Source: CAWDMC01 sp963803295 (GTDB lineage: Bacteria; Acidobacteriota; Terriglobia; UBA7540). From it: a stretch of DNA of 64,000 nucleotides. Below the pieces are notes generated by a model. That model worked only from the letters and a program-made list of their open reading frames with translations, did not search any database and was not told the origin of the DNA. A program made the position numbers and the translations under genes. Positions 48,215 through 58,003 of the stretch are shown here, piece after piece (positions within the stretch are counted from its first letter, which is position 1; every line of letters begins with the position of its first letter). The stretch lies in contig CAWDMC010000022.1 in the NCBI GenBank assembly GCA_963803295.1, positions 248,001 through 312,000 on the forward strand, written 5' to 3'.

Positions 48215-50197
48215 CTACTGGGGGACTGCGGCCCAACTGAGGCGCTGCACGGATGGCGTGGATTGGGAAACGGTAGCGCCGGTCATCGTGGTGGAGGGAA
48301 ACCAAGGCGGGCCGAAGCCGTTGCCAAAACGGCGGTCAAAGTAGACGTTTCGGGTATTGGAATTGATATTCTGGATCGTATTCTGAATCCGGCCGCCGAC
48401 AATGGTCAAAGTGTCGATGGAGGCCCCGGTGTTTACCAAACCTCCGCTTCCGCCCTGTGAGATCGTCGCCAGACACGCATCGATCTCCAGGTTGGGAGTG
48501 GGCTGGTTCCACCCTGGAGAGGGGAGGTCCAGATTAATATTGCCGGTGGCGGTGAAAATGCCAAGGGCCTCGCGGGTATCGTTCGCCGTGATGACGCTAT
48601 CCATGGGCAGGTTACCAACCTGGTTGTCCGTAAAAGTGACTGGTTCCGTTTTGTAAAGCAGGTTGCCGGTAATGTTGATATTGTTCAACGCCGTAACGGT
48701 GACCAAAGAGGCATCCTGTATCGCTGCGCCCGATGTGGGGCCGTTCAAGCCGGTGATATTCCCGTTGACGTACAGCATGGTGGCTGGTTGCGGAGTGCCC
48801 AGGTTCTGATTCGAAGGAACCCCGGTGAGGATCATGCTTGAATTGCCAGACGCAAAGGTGGTGGTATTAGCCCGCACATTGACGGTAACGGTCGTAGTGG
48901 TCCCGCCTTGACTGATGTTGAAGATCTGAGTCGGATTGTGATTAGCGGTCGTGTCCGTACCAGTGGACAACTGCACGCTGGCATCTCCCTCCACATAGAT
49001 CCCGCCGCCGGTGAAGGTGTGGTTCGTGCTGTTGTAGGGAAGATAGACGCCGGAGCTGGCGCCAGTTGACGGATAGGCTGTTCCACTGATGTTCTTGACA
49101 CCCGGGTAGACAACGCTGCCGTCGGTGAGCCCCGCGTTCAGCATGGTGTGCCATTGCGCGCTGGTCGGATTTGTGATCGGTTCTCCCGTACCTTGCCCGT
49201 CAATAATCGCGTATTTTTGAACAAAGTCGTTGGCCGGCAACGTCGCGGCCCCCGCGTTCAACTGAAAACCACCGTTAAATCTGGGATTGATTGTCTGCCC
49301 CGAGTCAGTGTAACTGCCGTTGGGGGACGTAGGCGAGGCCTGGTCGCAGTTCCCGAACTGATAGCCGAAGGTTCTGCCGGCGCTCTGCACCTTGTCCGTG
49401 AAAACATAGGAACCACTGGTTCCGAACGTCCAGGATCCATTGGTAAATACAGGGCCTGTAATCGTTCCCGGCACCAGGTAAGACCCGTTGCAGACCGGAT
49501 TCTGATCAATGAACATGCCATAGCCAGCCATATTGTAGCTGGCATTGGTGCCGGTAACGTTAACGGTGATGGTGCCGGTCTCTTTGGCGCTGGCGACCTG
49601 GGAACTGAGCGCGCGGCCATTCGAGGTCAACGAATACTGGTAAACAACCTTGAATTGGGTGGCCTGAGCGTCATTAGTGGGACAGGCCGGCTGGGCAGGA
49701 GTCGGCGCCGGGGGGGCGGGGTTGTTCGTGGCCTGAACCGTACATGAAAGCTGTGTGAAGGCTACGTTCGTGATCTCAAAGCTGCCTCCCCACGATCCGG
49801 CCGCCTGGCCCGTATTCAAAGGGAGGTAAGAACCGCCATACGTGCTAGTGATGTAGTTAAGGGCCGTGGTTGCCGAGGCGGTGGTAACCGGCGGTATCGT
49901 AAATGCATTTGGAACCTGCGCCACGATCTGGTTCTGAAGCTGTTGGCGCGCAATCGCCAGGCCGGAATCGGCGGCGTAAAAAGCTCCCCGGTAATTTTTG
50001 TAATAGCCGTTGATCAACATGTCCGAGCTCATGGCCAGCACCATGGCGAGGCTGATGACGCTGAACAAGGAGACGAGCAAAAGCGTGGTTACCAACGCGA
50101 TGCCGTGATCGTTACGGGCCTCGGAAGTGCCGCCATCGCCACTCGGTGATGGCCTGGGTCGTTTATGCCACCGTACGGACGAGAGTGTCATCACCAT
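48215..50197 (-). CDS. PilX-like pilus assembly protein
   Basis: A 660-residue protein with one N-terminal hydrophobic helix (GIALVTTLLLVSLFSVISLA) like PilX N-terminal domains, followed by YKNYRGAFYAADSGLAIARQ and a very long Ser/Thr/Gly-rich beta domain. It lies last in an operon of prepilin-like genes (fimT-, pilV- and pilW-like), as PilX does in type IV pilus minor-pilin clusters. Possible starts are GTG 50200 and ATG 50197 or 50191. The body is much longer than classical PilX (about 200 residues), a common trait in Acidobacteria. Confidence 0.75.
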   Translation of the reverse strand: MVMTLSSVRWHKRPRPSPSGDGGTSEARNDHGIALVTTLLLVSLFSVISLAMVLAMSSDMLINGYYKNYRGAFYAADSGLAIARQQLQNQIVAQVPNAFTIPPVTTASATTALNYITSTYGGSYLPLNTGQAAGSWGGSFEITNVAFTQLSCTVQATNNPAPPAPTPAQPACPTNDAQATQFKVVYQYSLTSNGRALSSQVASAKETGTITVNVTGTNASYNMAGYGMFIDQNPVCNGSYLVPGTITGPVFTNGSWTFGTSGSYVFTDKVQSAGRTFGYQFGNCDQASPTSPNGSYTDSGQTINPRFNGGFQLNAGAATLPANDFVQKYAIIDGQGTGEPITNPTSAQWHTMLNAGLTDGSVVYPGVKNISGTAYPSTGASSGVYLPYNSTNHTFTGGGIYVEGDASVQLSTGTDTTANHNPTQIFNISQGGTTTTVTVNVRANTTTFASGNSSMILTGVPSNQNLGTPQPATMLYVNGNITGLNGPTSGAAIQDASLVTVTALNNINITGNLLYKTEPVTFTDNQVGNLPMDSVITANDTREALGIFTATGNINLDLPSPGWNQPTPNLEIDACLATISQGGSGGLVNTGASIDTLTIVGGRIQNTIQNINSNTRNVYFDRRFGNGFGPPWFPSTTMTGATVSQSTPSVQRLSWAAVPQ

Positions 50198-50212
50198 CAC
50201 CTTCAGTCACCT

Positions 50213-51391
50213 TCAATCGTTCATGCTCAGGTTACGCGGATTCACAATGACGGATGCGCCCTGAATCAGGTAAGCCCCATTGTCAAACTGGTTGCGAAAG
50301 CGGAAACTGGGATCGGTACTCGGCGCCGTGCGTGCAATCAGAGAGATCCGGACAGAGCGGACCAGGGAAAAATCATTGGCGTGAGCGGGAAAACTCGCAG
50401 GATCATAGTAATACTGCTGGCCATTCGCACCGGATTGGAAGCTGTTTTGAGTTGTGTCGTTCCAGATCGACGCTCCCACGCGAAAGCCAACCACCTGCTC
50501 CACAACCGCATTGGAAGTACCGCTTTGCTGGCGTTTCAGCGTGGGATTGTTCGCATCTGTCGTCGTGTCTACGCGGTAGGTGACCGGTGCGAGCCGGATG
50601 ATCCAGTCCGTTGGCGAGAAAGTGCCGTTAAGCTGCTCCGAGTATATTTCGGCGGTGTTGCTGTCGTTCACCCTGTTATTGATTGGCTGCCTCGCCATGG
50701 ATAAGGGATCAGTGGCGTTCACGCCAGTTACGATTCCGCTGGTTGTGGTTGGGGTGAAGGAAAACCTCACAGCGCTGGCACCGGCCGTTGGCGCCGAGGT
50801 CAAGACTACGCTAGTGAATTTGGTCCCGTCGCTGCTAACCAGAAGGATCTGATCTCCATTCGCGAATTTCGCAGCCGTCTGAGCAAGGGTTAGACCCGTT
50901 GCTGCCTTTCCGTAGGCAAGTCCCGTCGACGTGATGGAAGTGTTCCCGCCCCCACCGCCTCCGGTGCTGTCCGTCACGTGGATGGGGGGGGTGTTAGGAT
51001 CGGCGGTGATGATATTCAGAGTATCAAAGCATCCGGCGCCATAAGTGGGCGGATTCGCGCCCGAGTTGTAGCAGGCGCCCGTGCCATGGCTGAAAGTCAC
51101 TCCTACCGGAAAGCCGGGGACGGAGGGCCCAGTAATGAGGCCGGAGCCGCCGTTGACCAGGTCCATCTGCATCATGCTGATGGCGTTGCGCACTCCGACA
51201 TTCAAGCTCGCTTGGCCTTGCTGCTGGCTGGAAGCGTTCTGTTGCTTGCTAAAGAGAGTAAATCCCGCAGCAGCGGTCAGCATGAAGATGATCATGGCGA
51301 CGAGTAATTCGATCAAGGAGAAGCCGACAACCGCTCCGGAGGCGCGCATCGAGGGGGAAACTTTATCGAAATAAATGCCGAGTCGATTCAT
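50213..51391 (-). CDS. PilW-like minor pilin
   Basis: A 392-residue prepilin. The type III signal G-FSLIELLVAMIIFMLTAAAG follows a 23-residue leader, with Glu at position 5 of the mature protein. The C-terminal domain is beta-rich with many Asn/Thr. PilW-type minor pilins help initiate type IV pilus assembly. Its ATG overlaps the stop of the pilV-like gene (ATGA), showing translational coupling. Confidence 0.82.
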   Translation of the reverse strand: MNRLGIYFDKVSPSMRASGAVVGFSLIELLVAMIIFMLTAAAGFTLFSKQQNASSQQQGQASLNVGVRNAISMMQMDLVNGGSGLITGPSVPGFPVGVTFSHGTGACYNSGANPPTYGAGCFDTLNIITADPNTPPIHVTDSTGGGGGGNTSITSTGLAYGKAATGLTLAQTAAKFANGDQILLVSSDGTKFTSVVLTSAPTAGASAVRFSFTPTTTSGIVTGVNATDPLSMARQPINNRVNDSNTAEIYSEQLNGTFSPTDWIIRLAPVTYRVDTTTDANNPTLKRQQSGTSNAVVEQVVGFRVGASIWNDTTQNSFQSGANGQQYYYDPASFPAHANDFSLVRSVRISLIARTAPSTDPSFRFRNQFDNGAYLIQGASVIVNPRNLSMND

Positions 51392-52038
51392 GGACGCACC
51401 ATGCTCATCTGGAAACTGACCGGCGGCCGGACGGTGTTATCGAGCGAGGTCACCAGCACCGTGATCCTCCGCACCCCGGATACCGCCGTACCGTTGATCG
51501 CCGGGTTGCTCTCAATGAGCCAGCGGCGGTGGAAAGTGGATCCCGTGGGAGCTGTGGTGCTTTGCGGCGAGTAGGTAATGGTTCCGTCGGGCGAATGGTA
51601 GGTGGTGTAGTAAACGGTGTTCCCGCCGGTAACCGCTGCCGTCGTTTCCGCAAAGCAGCCCGTAGTACCGTTTGGGCAATCGCCGGATGTGTTCGTGACA
51701 TTCATGCTGACGTCGTCGTAGTAGCTGATGCTGGTCGCCGCGCCCCCGCAAGTCACCGATTGCAACGAATCCGAGCTGAGGCTGCCCGCCGTAGTGCTTC
51801 CTGTCGGAACACAGATCTGAGGGTCGTTAGAATTCCAGCGATTCAAGTCTTCGAGCTTCGCAGAAGCCAAGGTCGCCGCCATGCCTATGTATTGGGACCC
51901 GCGTGTCCCGCCCATCATCTTGGCGGCAAGCGCCGCTAGTGACAACAGCGCCACGGTCAGGACAACGAGGGAAATCAGCACCTCCAGGAGAGTGAACCCA
52001 TGTCCGCCCACTGGTTCAGGGATTGGTGACCTTGACAT
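51388..52038 (-). CDS. PilV-like minor pilin
   Basis: A 216-residue prepilin starting MSRSPIPEPVGGHGFTLLEV: the peptidase site is G-FTLLE, followed by the hydrophobic helix LISLVVLTVALLSLAALAAK and the IGMAATLASAKLEDLN region typical of PilV. The start at 52038 is chosen because this leader is short and canonical; the longer frame overlaps the upstream gene. It overlaps the end of the fimT/gspH-like gene by 23 bases. Confidence 0.82.
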   Translation of the reverse strand: MSRSPIPEPVGGHGFTLLEVLISLVVLTVALLSLAALAAKMMGGTRGSQYIGMAATLASAKLEDLNRWNSNDPQICVPTGSTTAGSLSSDSLQSVTCGGAATSISYYDDVSMNVTNTSGDCPNGTTGCFAETTAAVTGGNTVYYTTYHSPDGTITYSPQSTTAPTGSTFHRRWLIESNPAINGTAVSGVRRITVLVTSLDNTVRPPVSFQMSMVRP

Positions 52039-52558
52039 TGCCTGCTCCTGAAAGTGTGATCGTGTTCGTCCGGGCCCCGTTTGACAGTGTGAAGCTGAGG
52101 GAACCGTTGGCAAAGCTAAGAGAGCCGGCGGTCGCCGTAACGATGCCATTGGGAGCGAACTGCAAGGTGGTGGAAGCGCTGATGCTAACATCGCCGCTGT
52201 TGGACCACGGGATTCCGCCGCCAACGTTGGAGAAGGTAGTGGCGCAGGTGGGCGGCGTACCCGAAGCCGGCTCATTCGCAACCTGGTAAGAAGTGGAATT
52301 CAGCGTGAAGGCGATGTTGTAGGGGCAGCCATTCATAATGGCCAAGTACCGCGTGCTCCGGATCGCCCCCGCCACGGCAGTCGAGGCGGCGCTGAGGTGG
52401 TAAGTCTTGAGACTGCTCGACACCAAAGGTATCGAGATCGCTGAGAGAGTCGCGACCATCGCGACCACCACCAGCGTCTCGAGCAAGGTCATGCCTGGGC
52501 AGGGAGTCTTCCCTGCGACGCCCTCGCCCTTGTCGGCTTTCTCTTCGTCTGCAAACAT
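52016..52558 (-). CDS. GspH/FimT-like minor pseudopilin
   Basis: A 180-residue prepilin with site PCPG-MTLLETLVVVAMVATL. Met replaces the usual Phe at +1 and Glu5 is kept. The C-terminal domain matches GspH/FimT (AIRSTRYLAIMNGCPYNIAF). It is the first gene of the four-gene minor pilin operon. Start 52558 (MFADEEKAD) is the nearest that leaves a plausible leader of about 20 residues. Confidence 0.8.
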   Translation of the reverse strand: MFADEEKADKGEGVAGKTPCPGMTLLETLVVVAMVATLSAISIPLVSSSLKTYHLSAASTAVAGAIRSTRYLAIMNGCPYNIAFTLNSTSYQVANEPASGTPPTCATTFSNVGGGIPWSNSGDVSISASTTLQFAPNGIVTATAGSLSFANGSLSFTLSNGARTNTITLSGAGNVKVTNP

Positions 52559-52931
52559 GCCTTTACAGGTCCTCACTCCTCCGTCGTGCGGGACACGCGA
52601 CCCCTCTTCACCAGGGATGTCACTCCGCAAAGTGTGGCCAAGCGGAAGGTGGGAGGAAACGGCCTTACGCAACGACAGGTCCATGGCAAGCGCTCCCCCG
52701 GAAAACCTGGGCCAGATTCGCCGAACGGCCCAACCTGGTTATATCGGCCAAAGCGGAAATTTCCCGCCTCCAGGGGGCAATGGAGCTTACGGACGGCGTA
52801 CCCATCGCACGCCTAGCAGAAGAATCTTGACCGCTGTGGAGGAAATCGTCAACAGTACCGGCGTACCAATAGAGAGATGTCTAATACTTCCAGCGGGTTA
52901 GCCGGGTCACGATGGTTGTGTGTTTTTGGAA
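52559..52931. other. Gene-free region upstream of the minor pilin operon
   Basis: About 370 bases between the ligase end and the first pilin gene. The pilin promoter should be here on the minus strand, but no clear hexamers were identified. No gene or repeat is recognised. Confidence 0.45.
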
Positions 52932-54569
52932 TCACTTGGGCGCTACTGATTGGTCGTATAGCTGCTCAACCCGGTCCACGGTGTCGATTTCGCTTACGGG
53001 TTTATCCGGACGCAGCCGCACGATGCGCGGGAAACGCAAGGCAAAGCCGCTTTGGTGGCGATTGGAGCGCTGGATGTTGTTGAATGCCACCTCAATCACC
53101 ACGCTAGGCTCGACCTGGCGGCGAAATCCTTCGTCCACCAGGGTATGCTTTTTGAAGTACTCGGTAAGCTCCAGGATCTCGCGATCGGTGAGACCGGAAT
53201 AAGCTTTGCCGATGGTCACCAATCGCTCGCCCTGCTCATTTGGGGCGCGTACGGAGAAGGTGTAGTCGGAAAGCACTCCATGGCGCTTGCCATGCCCGAA
53301 CTCAACCGCGGTGACCACCACATCAAGAGTAGCCAGAGGACGCTTCAGCTTCAGCCAGGCACGGCCGCGCCGCCCCGGAGTGTAAGTCGATGCCGGCGAC
53401 TTGATCATGACCCCTTCGTTTCCCCTCTCGAGCGCCGCTCGAAAGCGTTCCTCAAGTCCGGTGTCCGACACACAAGCCTCGGCTTGGGAAACCTGGATGG
53501 CGTCGTGTCCAGGCCCTACGAGCGATTCCAGCCGCCGCCGCGCTCGCTGAGCGGAGCATCAAGCAGCAGATCGCCATCGTGATAAAGCAGATCGAAGGCC
53601 ATGAAACACCACCGGGATCTCACGTTCCATAAACAGGTCGGGCTGCTTGCGGCCAAGACGTTGCTGCAGTTCGGTGAAAGGCAGCGAGCGCCCCTGGCGC
53701 CAGCCAACGATCTCGCCATCGAGAAGGAACTCGCCTCGGAGAGATCCGAGCGGAGCTACGAGTTCTGAAAACTCAGTGACTTCATCCAGGGTGCGGGAAA
53801 AGAGGCGGACTTCGCTGCCGCGCTTGTGGGCCTGGGCGCGGATTCCGTCGAACTTGTCTTCCACCAGCGCGCCCCGGGGAAACGTTTCCATCGCCTCGGC
53901 AGCCGTCTCGGCCGGGCTCGCCAGCATGAAACCGATGGGATGAAGCAGGTGCAAGCGGGCAAGCGCGAGTTGGTCGTCCGCCGCCAGCCGCAGCGTCTCG
54001 CCGATATCGCCGGTAAGCATATTGGCTCGCTGCACGTCCTGGAGCGGCCGCCCGTAGCCTGAGGCGATCGCCTCTTCCACGAGGTTTTCGCGCAAGCCGA
54101 TGCGCAGGTCGCCAGTGATGATCTTCACCAGGTATTTGGCCTCCAGAGCACCCGCTCGGCGCAGCATGGCTTCCACGAGCGCCGCCTTCCCCGCCCCGCC
54201 CCGCCGCTCCGCCAACTCATGAAACGCGGCCTGGACTTCCCGGAGCCCGAGCGCTGGTCCTTGCGGCTGATGTTTCCACACTTCCTGGGTCATGCTGCCG
54301 AGGTCACCGTGGCGCCGATAGACCTGGCCCAACTCCTCCGGGGTTATGTCCGACATGCGAGCAACCGCCTGCCAAACCAGCGATCCCCCAACACCCAAGG
54401 TCTTCTCCTCGATCCGCCCGAAGGGCCGCCCGGTAAAGAACACCGCAGCAACGGCGGCCTCGTCCACCGGAAGGGATCGCAAGTATTCGGCGACCAGGCG
54501 GATCTTCTCATTTTTGCTGGAGGTTGCGGCGAGAGAGTCTGCAGTCGCAGCAAATCGAACCATCGTCAT
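52932..54569 (-). pseudogene. ATP-dependent DNA ligase with two compensating frameshifts
   Basis: Frame A encodes the N-terminal domain and the adenylation site ALVEDKFDGIRAQAHK (Lys nucleophile in EDKFDGIR), continuing to DLFMEREIPVVF. A one-base insertion near 53603 shifts to MAFDLLYHDGDLLLDAPLSE, and a one-base deletion near 53540 returns to frame A, which continues VSDTGLEERFRAALERGNEG, then VMIKSPASTYTPGRRGRAWL to the OB-domain end. Joined, it is a normal ligase of about 545 residues of the class that seals nicks with ATP. As given, about 20 codons are out of frame and stops intervene. Either a recent pseudogene or sequence error. Confidence 0.82.
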
Positions 54570-54611
54570 CGGGCCATCCGTTACTGTGATTCGATGCGTT
54601 TCGGCAGTTCG

Positions 54612-54651
54612 TGGAGCAAGGGATTCGAACGACCACTGGACTGCTGATTAC
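54612..54651 (-). tRNA. Degenerate 3' tRNA fragment (tRNA-Thr-like)
   Basis: On the minus strand, GTAATCAGCAGTCCAGTGGT then CGTTCGAATCCCTTGCTCCA resembles the 3' half of a tRNA (end of the anticodon loop and stem, variable loop, T-loop TTCGAAT, acceptor strand ending CTCCA). Several T-stem bases are missing and no 5' half precedes it. Such fragments often mark integration sites of mobile elements. No functional tRNA is encoded. Confidence 0.4.
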
Positions 54652-54696
54652 AGTGACAATGATTATCGTCGGGACGCCTCTTTAGGCGTGCCGCTC

Positions 54697-54833
54697 CCTG
54701 AACCGCTGCACCAACCACCCCCTTGCCCCCTCCTTAACCAAGGAGGGGAATTTCGGAATTTCGATCCTTCGGCAAGTTTCGGGGACTCCCCTCCTCAGTT
54801 GAGGAGGGGGTTAGGTGGTGGTGCAGCAGGAGG
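54697..54833. repeat. Imperfect long inverted repeat (MITE-like)
   Basis: The left arm contains CTGCACCAACCACCCCCTTG and CCTCCTTAACCAAGGAGGGG; the right arm contains CCCCTCCTCAGTTGAGGAGG and GGGGTTAGGTGGTGGTGCAG, the inverse of the left. Each arm carries its own small palindrome. Together they form a hairpin of about 135 bases with ends CTGCACCA/TGGTGCAG, typical of a small non-autonomous element. No coding sequence inside. Confidence 0.75.
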
Positions 54834-54873
54834 CACTGCAAATCGGCAACTGCAGAAATCTGTTTCGCAGTCC

Positions 54874-55806
54874 TCATTCGATCTCCGGAATTCCCAGATC
54901 GTTGCTACCAAGAGGCGACATCTTGGCGTCAGGTGCGTAGCGTGCGAGCAGATCAAGCGCGATTCGGGCGCGGTGGATGCGTTCGCGTCCCATGCGGACG
55001 GCGAGGTCCTCGATATGAATGCCGCAAGGATAAATATCCGGCGCGTTGCGCAGTCCAAATTTGAAGTAAATGGGAGCCGCCACCCGCAGCAGTTGCGGCA
55101 TCTCGTAGTAGCGTACGAAGCCGCCGAAGTTATCAGGCACTTCAATGTAGGTATCGATGGGAATTGAGACCGACTGGCGCAACGCTCCAAACTGGGCGGC
55201 GGATAGATCGGTGGGGACATTGAGGGTGGAAACCCCGAGCCGCTCGAAGATCTTGGCAGTGGCAGGGTTGGCCGCGGGCAGCGTCACCGAGCTCTTGATG
55301 ACCAGGTTTTTGGGAAGATCACCCTTCTTCTTCAGCTCGTCGATGATCCAGATCAGGCCAAGGTCGGCGGGCAGGATGCTGCGGATTCCCAGTTCGCAGG
55401 CACGCCGCACATCCTCAATAGCGTAGACCAGTTGGTCGGCGCCGCGATGCTGTAATCCGATCACCTTGCCGGCCGCGGACGCGGCTTGGGCGCCCGTCTC
55501 GAAGCTGGCGCGCGGCCCCACAAACAGGCACACCTCGATACGCTCCGCCGCGCCGATCCGGGCCATTTCCTGGATCTCCGCCGTGGTCAGCAGCATCACC
55601 CCGCTGCCCTGGCTGACACGATGGATGGGCACCTGCAGTTCCTTGGCGGCCGCCAGAACCTCGCGGAAAACGCGCGGCCCCTCAACGCTGGGAATCTCGA
55701 TGCGGTATTGTCCGCCATCAGCGAAGGTCAACTTGCTGGGCGTGAGGCTGTGATTGTCTTGGGAAGGGAGTCCCTGTTTTTCAAGAAAACGTCGCGTCTC
55801 TTTCAT
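54874..55806 (-). CDS. Peptidase U32-like TIM-barrel protein
   Basis: A 310-residue protein. YRIEIPSVEGPRVFREVLAA, HRVSQGSGVMLLTTAEIQEM, RIEVCLFVGPRA, IEDVRRACELGIRSILPADL, LVIKSSVTLPAANPATAKIF and the final region suggest a barrel like those of U32-family proteins, several of which act in hydroxylation or RNA modification rather than proteolysis. The pattern supports the fold, not the activity. Start 55806 (MKETRRFLEK) lies close to the divergent Gfo/Idh/MocA gene. Confidence 0.6.
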   Translation of the reverse strand: MKETRRFLEKQGLPSQDNHSLTPSKLTFADGGQYRIEIPSVEGPRVFREVLAAAKELQVPIHRVSQGSGVMLLTTAEIQEMARIGAAERIEVCLFVGPRASFETGAQAASAAGKVIGLQHRGADQLVYAIEDVRRACELGIRSILPADLGLIWIIDELKKKGDLPKNLVIKSSVTLPAANPATAKIFERLGVSTLNVPTDLSAAQFGALRQSVSIPIDTYIEVPDNFGGFVRYYEMPQLLRVAAPIYFKFGLRNAPDIYPCGIHIEDLAVRMGRERIHRARIALDLLARYAPDAKMSPLGSNDLGIPEIE

Positions 55807-55875
55807 GGTTGTCCTCGGCGAGTTATTTGTTGCTTGGATTCTCACCATATCACAAATGCTACAATCAGATCCTCC

Positions 55876-56844
55876 ATGCTCAATTGGCTGGTTATCGGCA
55901 TCGGCGACATCACCAGTAAGCGGGTGATTCCGGCGATCCTCGCCGAACGGCGTAGCAGGCTTTACGCCATCGTCACGCGCGATCCTGCCAAGGCAACCGC
56001 GTATCCGGCGAAGGTCTTCACCAGTCTTGACCACGCCCTTCAGGATGCATCCATCGACGCCGTGTATGTGGCCTCGCCCGTGTTCCTACATGCGCCGCAG
56101 ACCCTCGCCGCGCTCGCCGCCGGGAAGCACGTACTCTGCGAGAAACCGATGGCGATGAACTATGCTGAGTCGCGGACGATGGTGGAAGGCGCGTCTGCAG
56201 CGGGAAAGACCCTGGGAGTGGCTTATTACCGGCGCTTCTATCCCAAACTCCAGCGAGTGCGGGAACTGCTGACCCAGGGCATCATCGGCCAGCCAGTGCT
56301 CGCCTGGGCAACTTCGCCACAGCGGCATCCCTGCGAGGGACGGACATCGCGCCTGGCTGTTGGACCCGCACCAGGCGGGAGGCGGTCCGCTCTATGACGT
56401 CGCCTCACATCGCATTGACGCCTTGAATTACTTGTTTGGGGAACCGGCGGGGGTGAGCGCTCGTCTGTCAAACGCGGTCGAGACCATCGCCGTGGAAGAC
56501 AATGCCACGGTGATGATCGACTACCGGAACCGGGTCCGCGCCCTGGTGGATGTACGTTGGCACTCCGAGGTAAGCCGTGACGAATTTCGTATCGTAGGCA
56601 CCAAGGAGAAATCGAGTGTAGTCCGCTCAACGGCCCTCGCCTCATCCATCCCGGCGGCGCGGAGGACCTCGCCGTCGCCGCCAATGTCCACCTGCCCTTG
56701 ATTCGGGCTTTCGTTGATACGGTGCTCGACGGCGCCCCGCTGAGCGTCACCGGAGAGGCCGCGGCCTGGACCGACTGGGTCACTGAGCGCGCTCTCGATT
56801 CCGCCCGGCGCGCTCGAATCGAAACCACGCCGGCCTCTTACTGA
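55876..56844 (+). pseudogene. Gfo/Idh/MocA oxidoreductase with two compensating frameshifts
   Basis: From ATG 55876, frame A gives the NAD-binding fold (VIGIGDITSKRVIPAILAER, then HVLCEKPMAMNYAESRTMVE with the EKP catalytic Lys). It shifts near 56320 to DGHRAWLLDPHQAGGGPLYD and HRIDALNYLFGEP, then shifts back near 56606 to CSPLNGPRLIHPGGAEDLAV and the end ARRARIETTPASY at 56844. Joined, it is a normal oxidoreductase of about 320 residues for a sugar or inositol-type substrate. As given it is broken. Confidence 0.8.
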
Positions 56845-56867
56845 GCATTACAAATCACAGTGACGTT

Positions 56868-57012
56868 CAATTCTGTAGCGGCGCTGTCCTGAGAGCAAAA
56901 AACGCCGGTGGGGACACGGCGCTGCAGCAACCCGAAACGCCGGTGGGGACAGCGCTACAGCAAGGCATCCTCAGCGCCGAAAACGCCGGTGAGGAACCGG
57001 CGCTACAGCAAG
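56868..57012. repeat. Direct repeat array of about 30-base units
   Basis: Three degenerate copies of a unit like AAACGCCGGTGGGGACACGG followed by CGCT(A/G)CAGCAA begin near 56900, 56935 and 56980, preceded by TGTAGCGGCGCT. Unit ends are inverse-complementary to the starts (GCGCCG/CGGCGC), so each can form a hairpin. They fill the gap before the convergent sigma factor gene. Confidence 0.72.
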
Positions 57013-57018
57013 GCCTCA

Positions 57019-57834
57019 TTAGCCGCCAGACCCGATCCCCATCGGGCAGAGATTCGCGGCGTTGAGGGATCCGGTTTGGCCCGGACGCAATAATTCCCGT
57101 AGTCTTACCCGCGCTTTGTGAAGCTGCGATTTGCAGTTCCCCACCGAACACTTCTTAAGTTGGGCGATCTCACGATGCTCGTAGCCTTCCACGTCATGGA
57201 GCAGAAAGACGGTGCGGTATCCGTCCGGAAGCTGCTCGATGGCTTTCGCCAGCGTGACACGGTCTACGGAGCCCACCAGATGCAGATCGTTCTGGCCAAA
57301 TTCGCGCGGTAGGTAATCCTGGCTGACATCGTGTCCCGTAAATTCTTCTCGTGAGGCGAACAACTCCTCGATCGACACCTGCCTCAGGCTCTTCTTACGC
57401 AGACGCATCAGCACGACGTTGACCACCAGACGGTGTAGCCAGGTGGTGAATTGTGCTTCGCCGCGGAAGGAAGAGATCTTCCGAAACAGGTGGAGAAAGG
57501 CCTCCTGCATGAGGTCTTCCGCCTGGACCGGGTCCTTGGTCATGCGCAGGCAAAGGGAGTAGACCCGGCGCTTATGCTGGTGGTAAAGGGCCTCAAAAGC
57601 CGCTTCGTCTCCTCGTTGGGCTCGATCCACCAGGCGGGCATACTCGTTGCGGGCGGCTCTGCGGCTGACGGTGTGGCCATCATTTGGTTTGGACCGACGA
57701 GCGGTTTGGGCACCCTCGCAGTCGGTTCCCGGGTGCTGGTGAAATCGCTCCCTTGACTCCATAGCGGCAGGTCCGTTCTGGAGTTCTTCAGTCAGAGGTA
57801 TCGCAGTGACATCATCGAGTGAGAGGTTCAGCAT
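57019..57834 (-). CDS. ECF-type RNA polymerase sigma factor
   Basis: A 271-residue sigma-70-family factor. Region 2 is AFEALYHQHKRRVYSLCLRM and DPVQAEDLMQEAFLHLFRKI, with FTTWLHRLVVNVVLMRLRKK; region 4 is AIEQLPDGYRTVFLLHDVEG and YEHREIAQLKKCSVGNCKSQ. It would direct RNA polymerase to a stress or surface regulon. The N-terminal 70 residues are unlike typical ECF factors and the start is uncertain (57834 or 57882). No anti-sigma gene is adjacent. Confidence 0.85.
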   Translation of the reverse strand: MLNLSLDDVTAIPLTEELQNGPAAMESRERFHQHPGTDCEGAQTARRSKPNDGHTVSRRAARNEYARLVDRAQRGDEAAFEALYHQHKRRVYSLCLRMTKDPVQAEDLMQEAFLHLFRKISSFRGEAQFTTWLHRLVVNVVLMRLRKKSLRQVSIEELFASREEFTGHDVSQDYLPREFGQNDLHLVGSVDRVTLAKAIEQLPDGYRTVFLLHDVEGYEHREIAQLKKCSVGNCKSQLHKARVRLRELLRPGQTGSLNAANLCPMGIGSGG

Positions 57835-58003
57835 GTGCCCAGCCTCCAAAGGACCGCGTGCACGACAAATGCCAAAACTCATCTTATTGAGAGATAGTTA
57901 TTTATTACAGGCTGCTGGATTCGTGACAGCAGGCTTTTTCGGACAGCGTGTAGGACTTACGTACACGAGAACGTGGAAACCGTAGCAGTTAGTGTGGGCT
58001 GCC

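Noticed and set aside
56868..57012. Possible CRISPR array
   Set aside because: Units are degenerate, spacers are not unique and of regular size, and no cas genes are near; it is a dispersed palindromic repeat.
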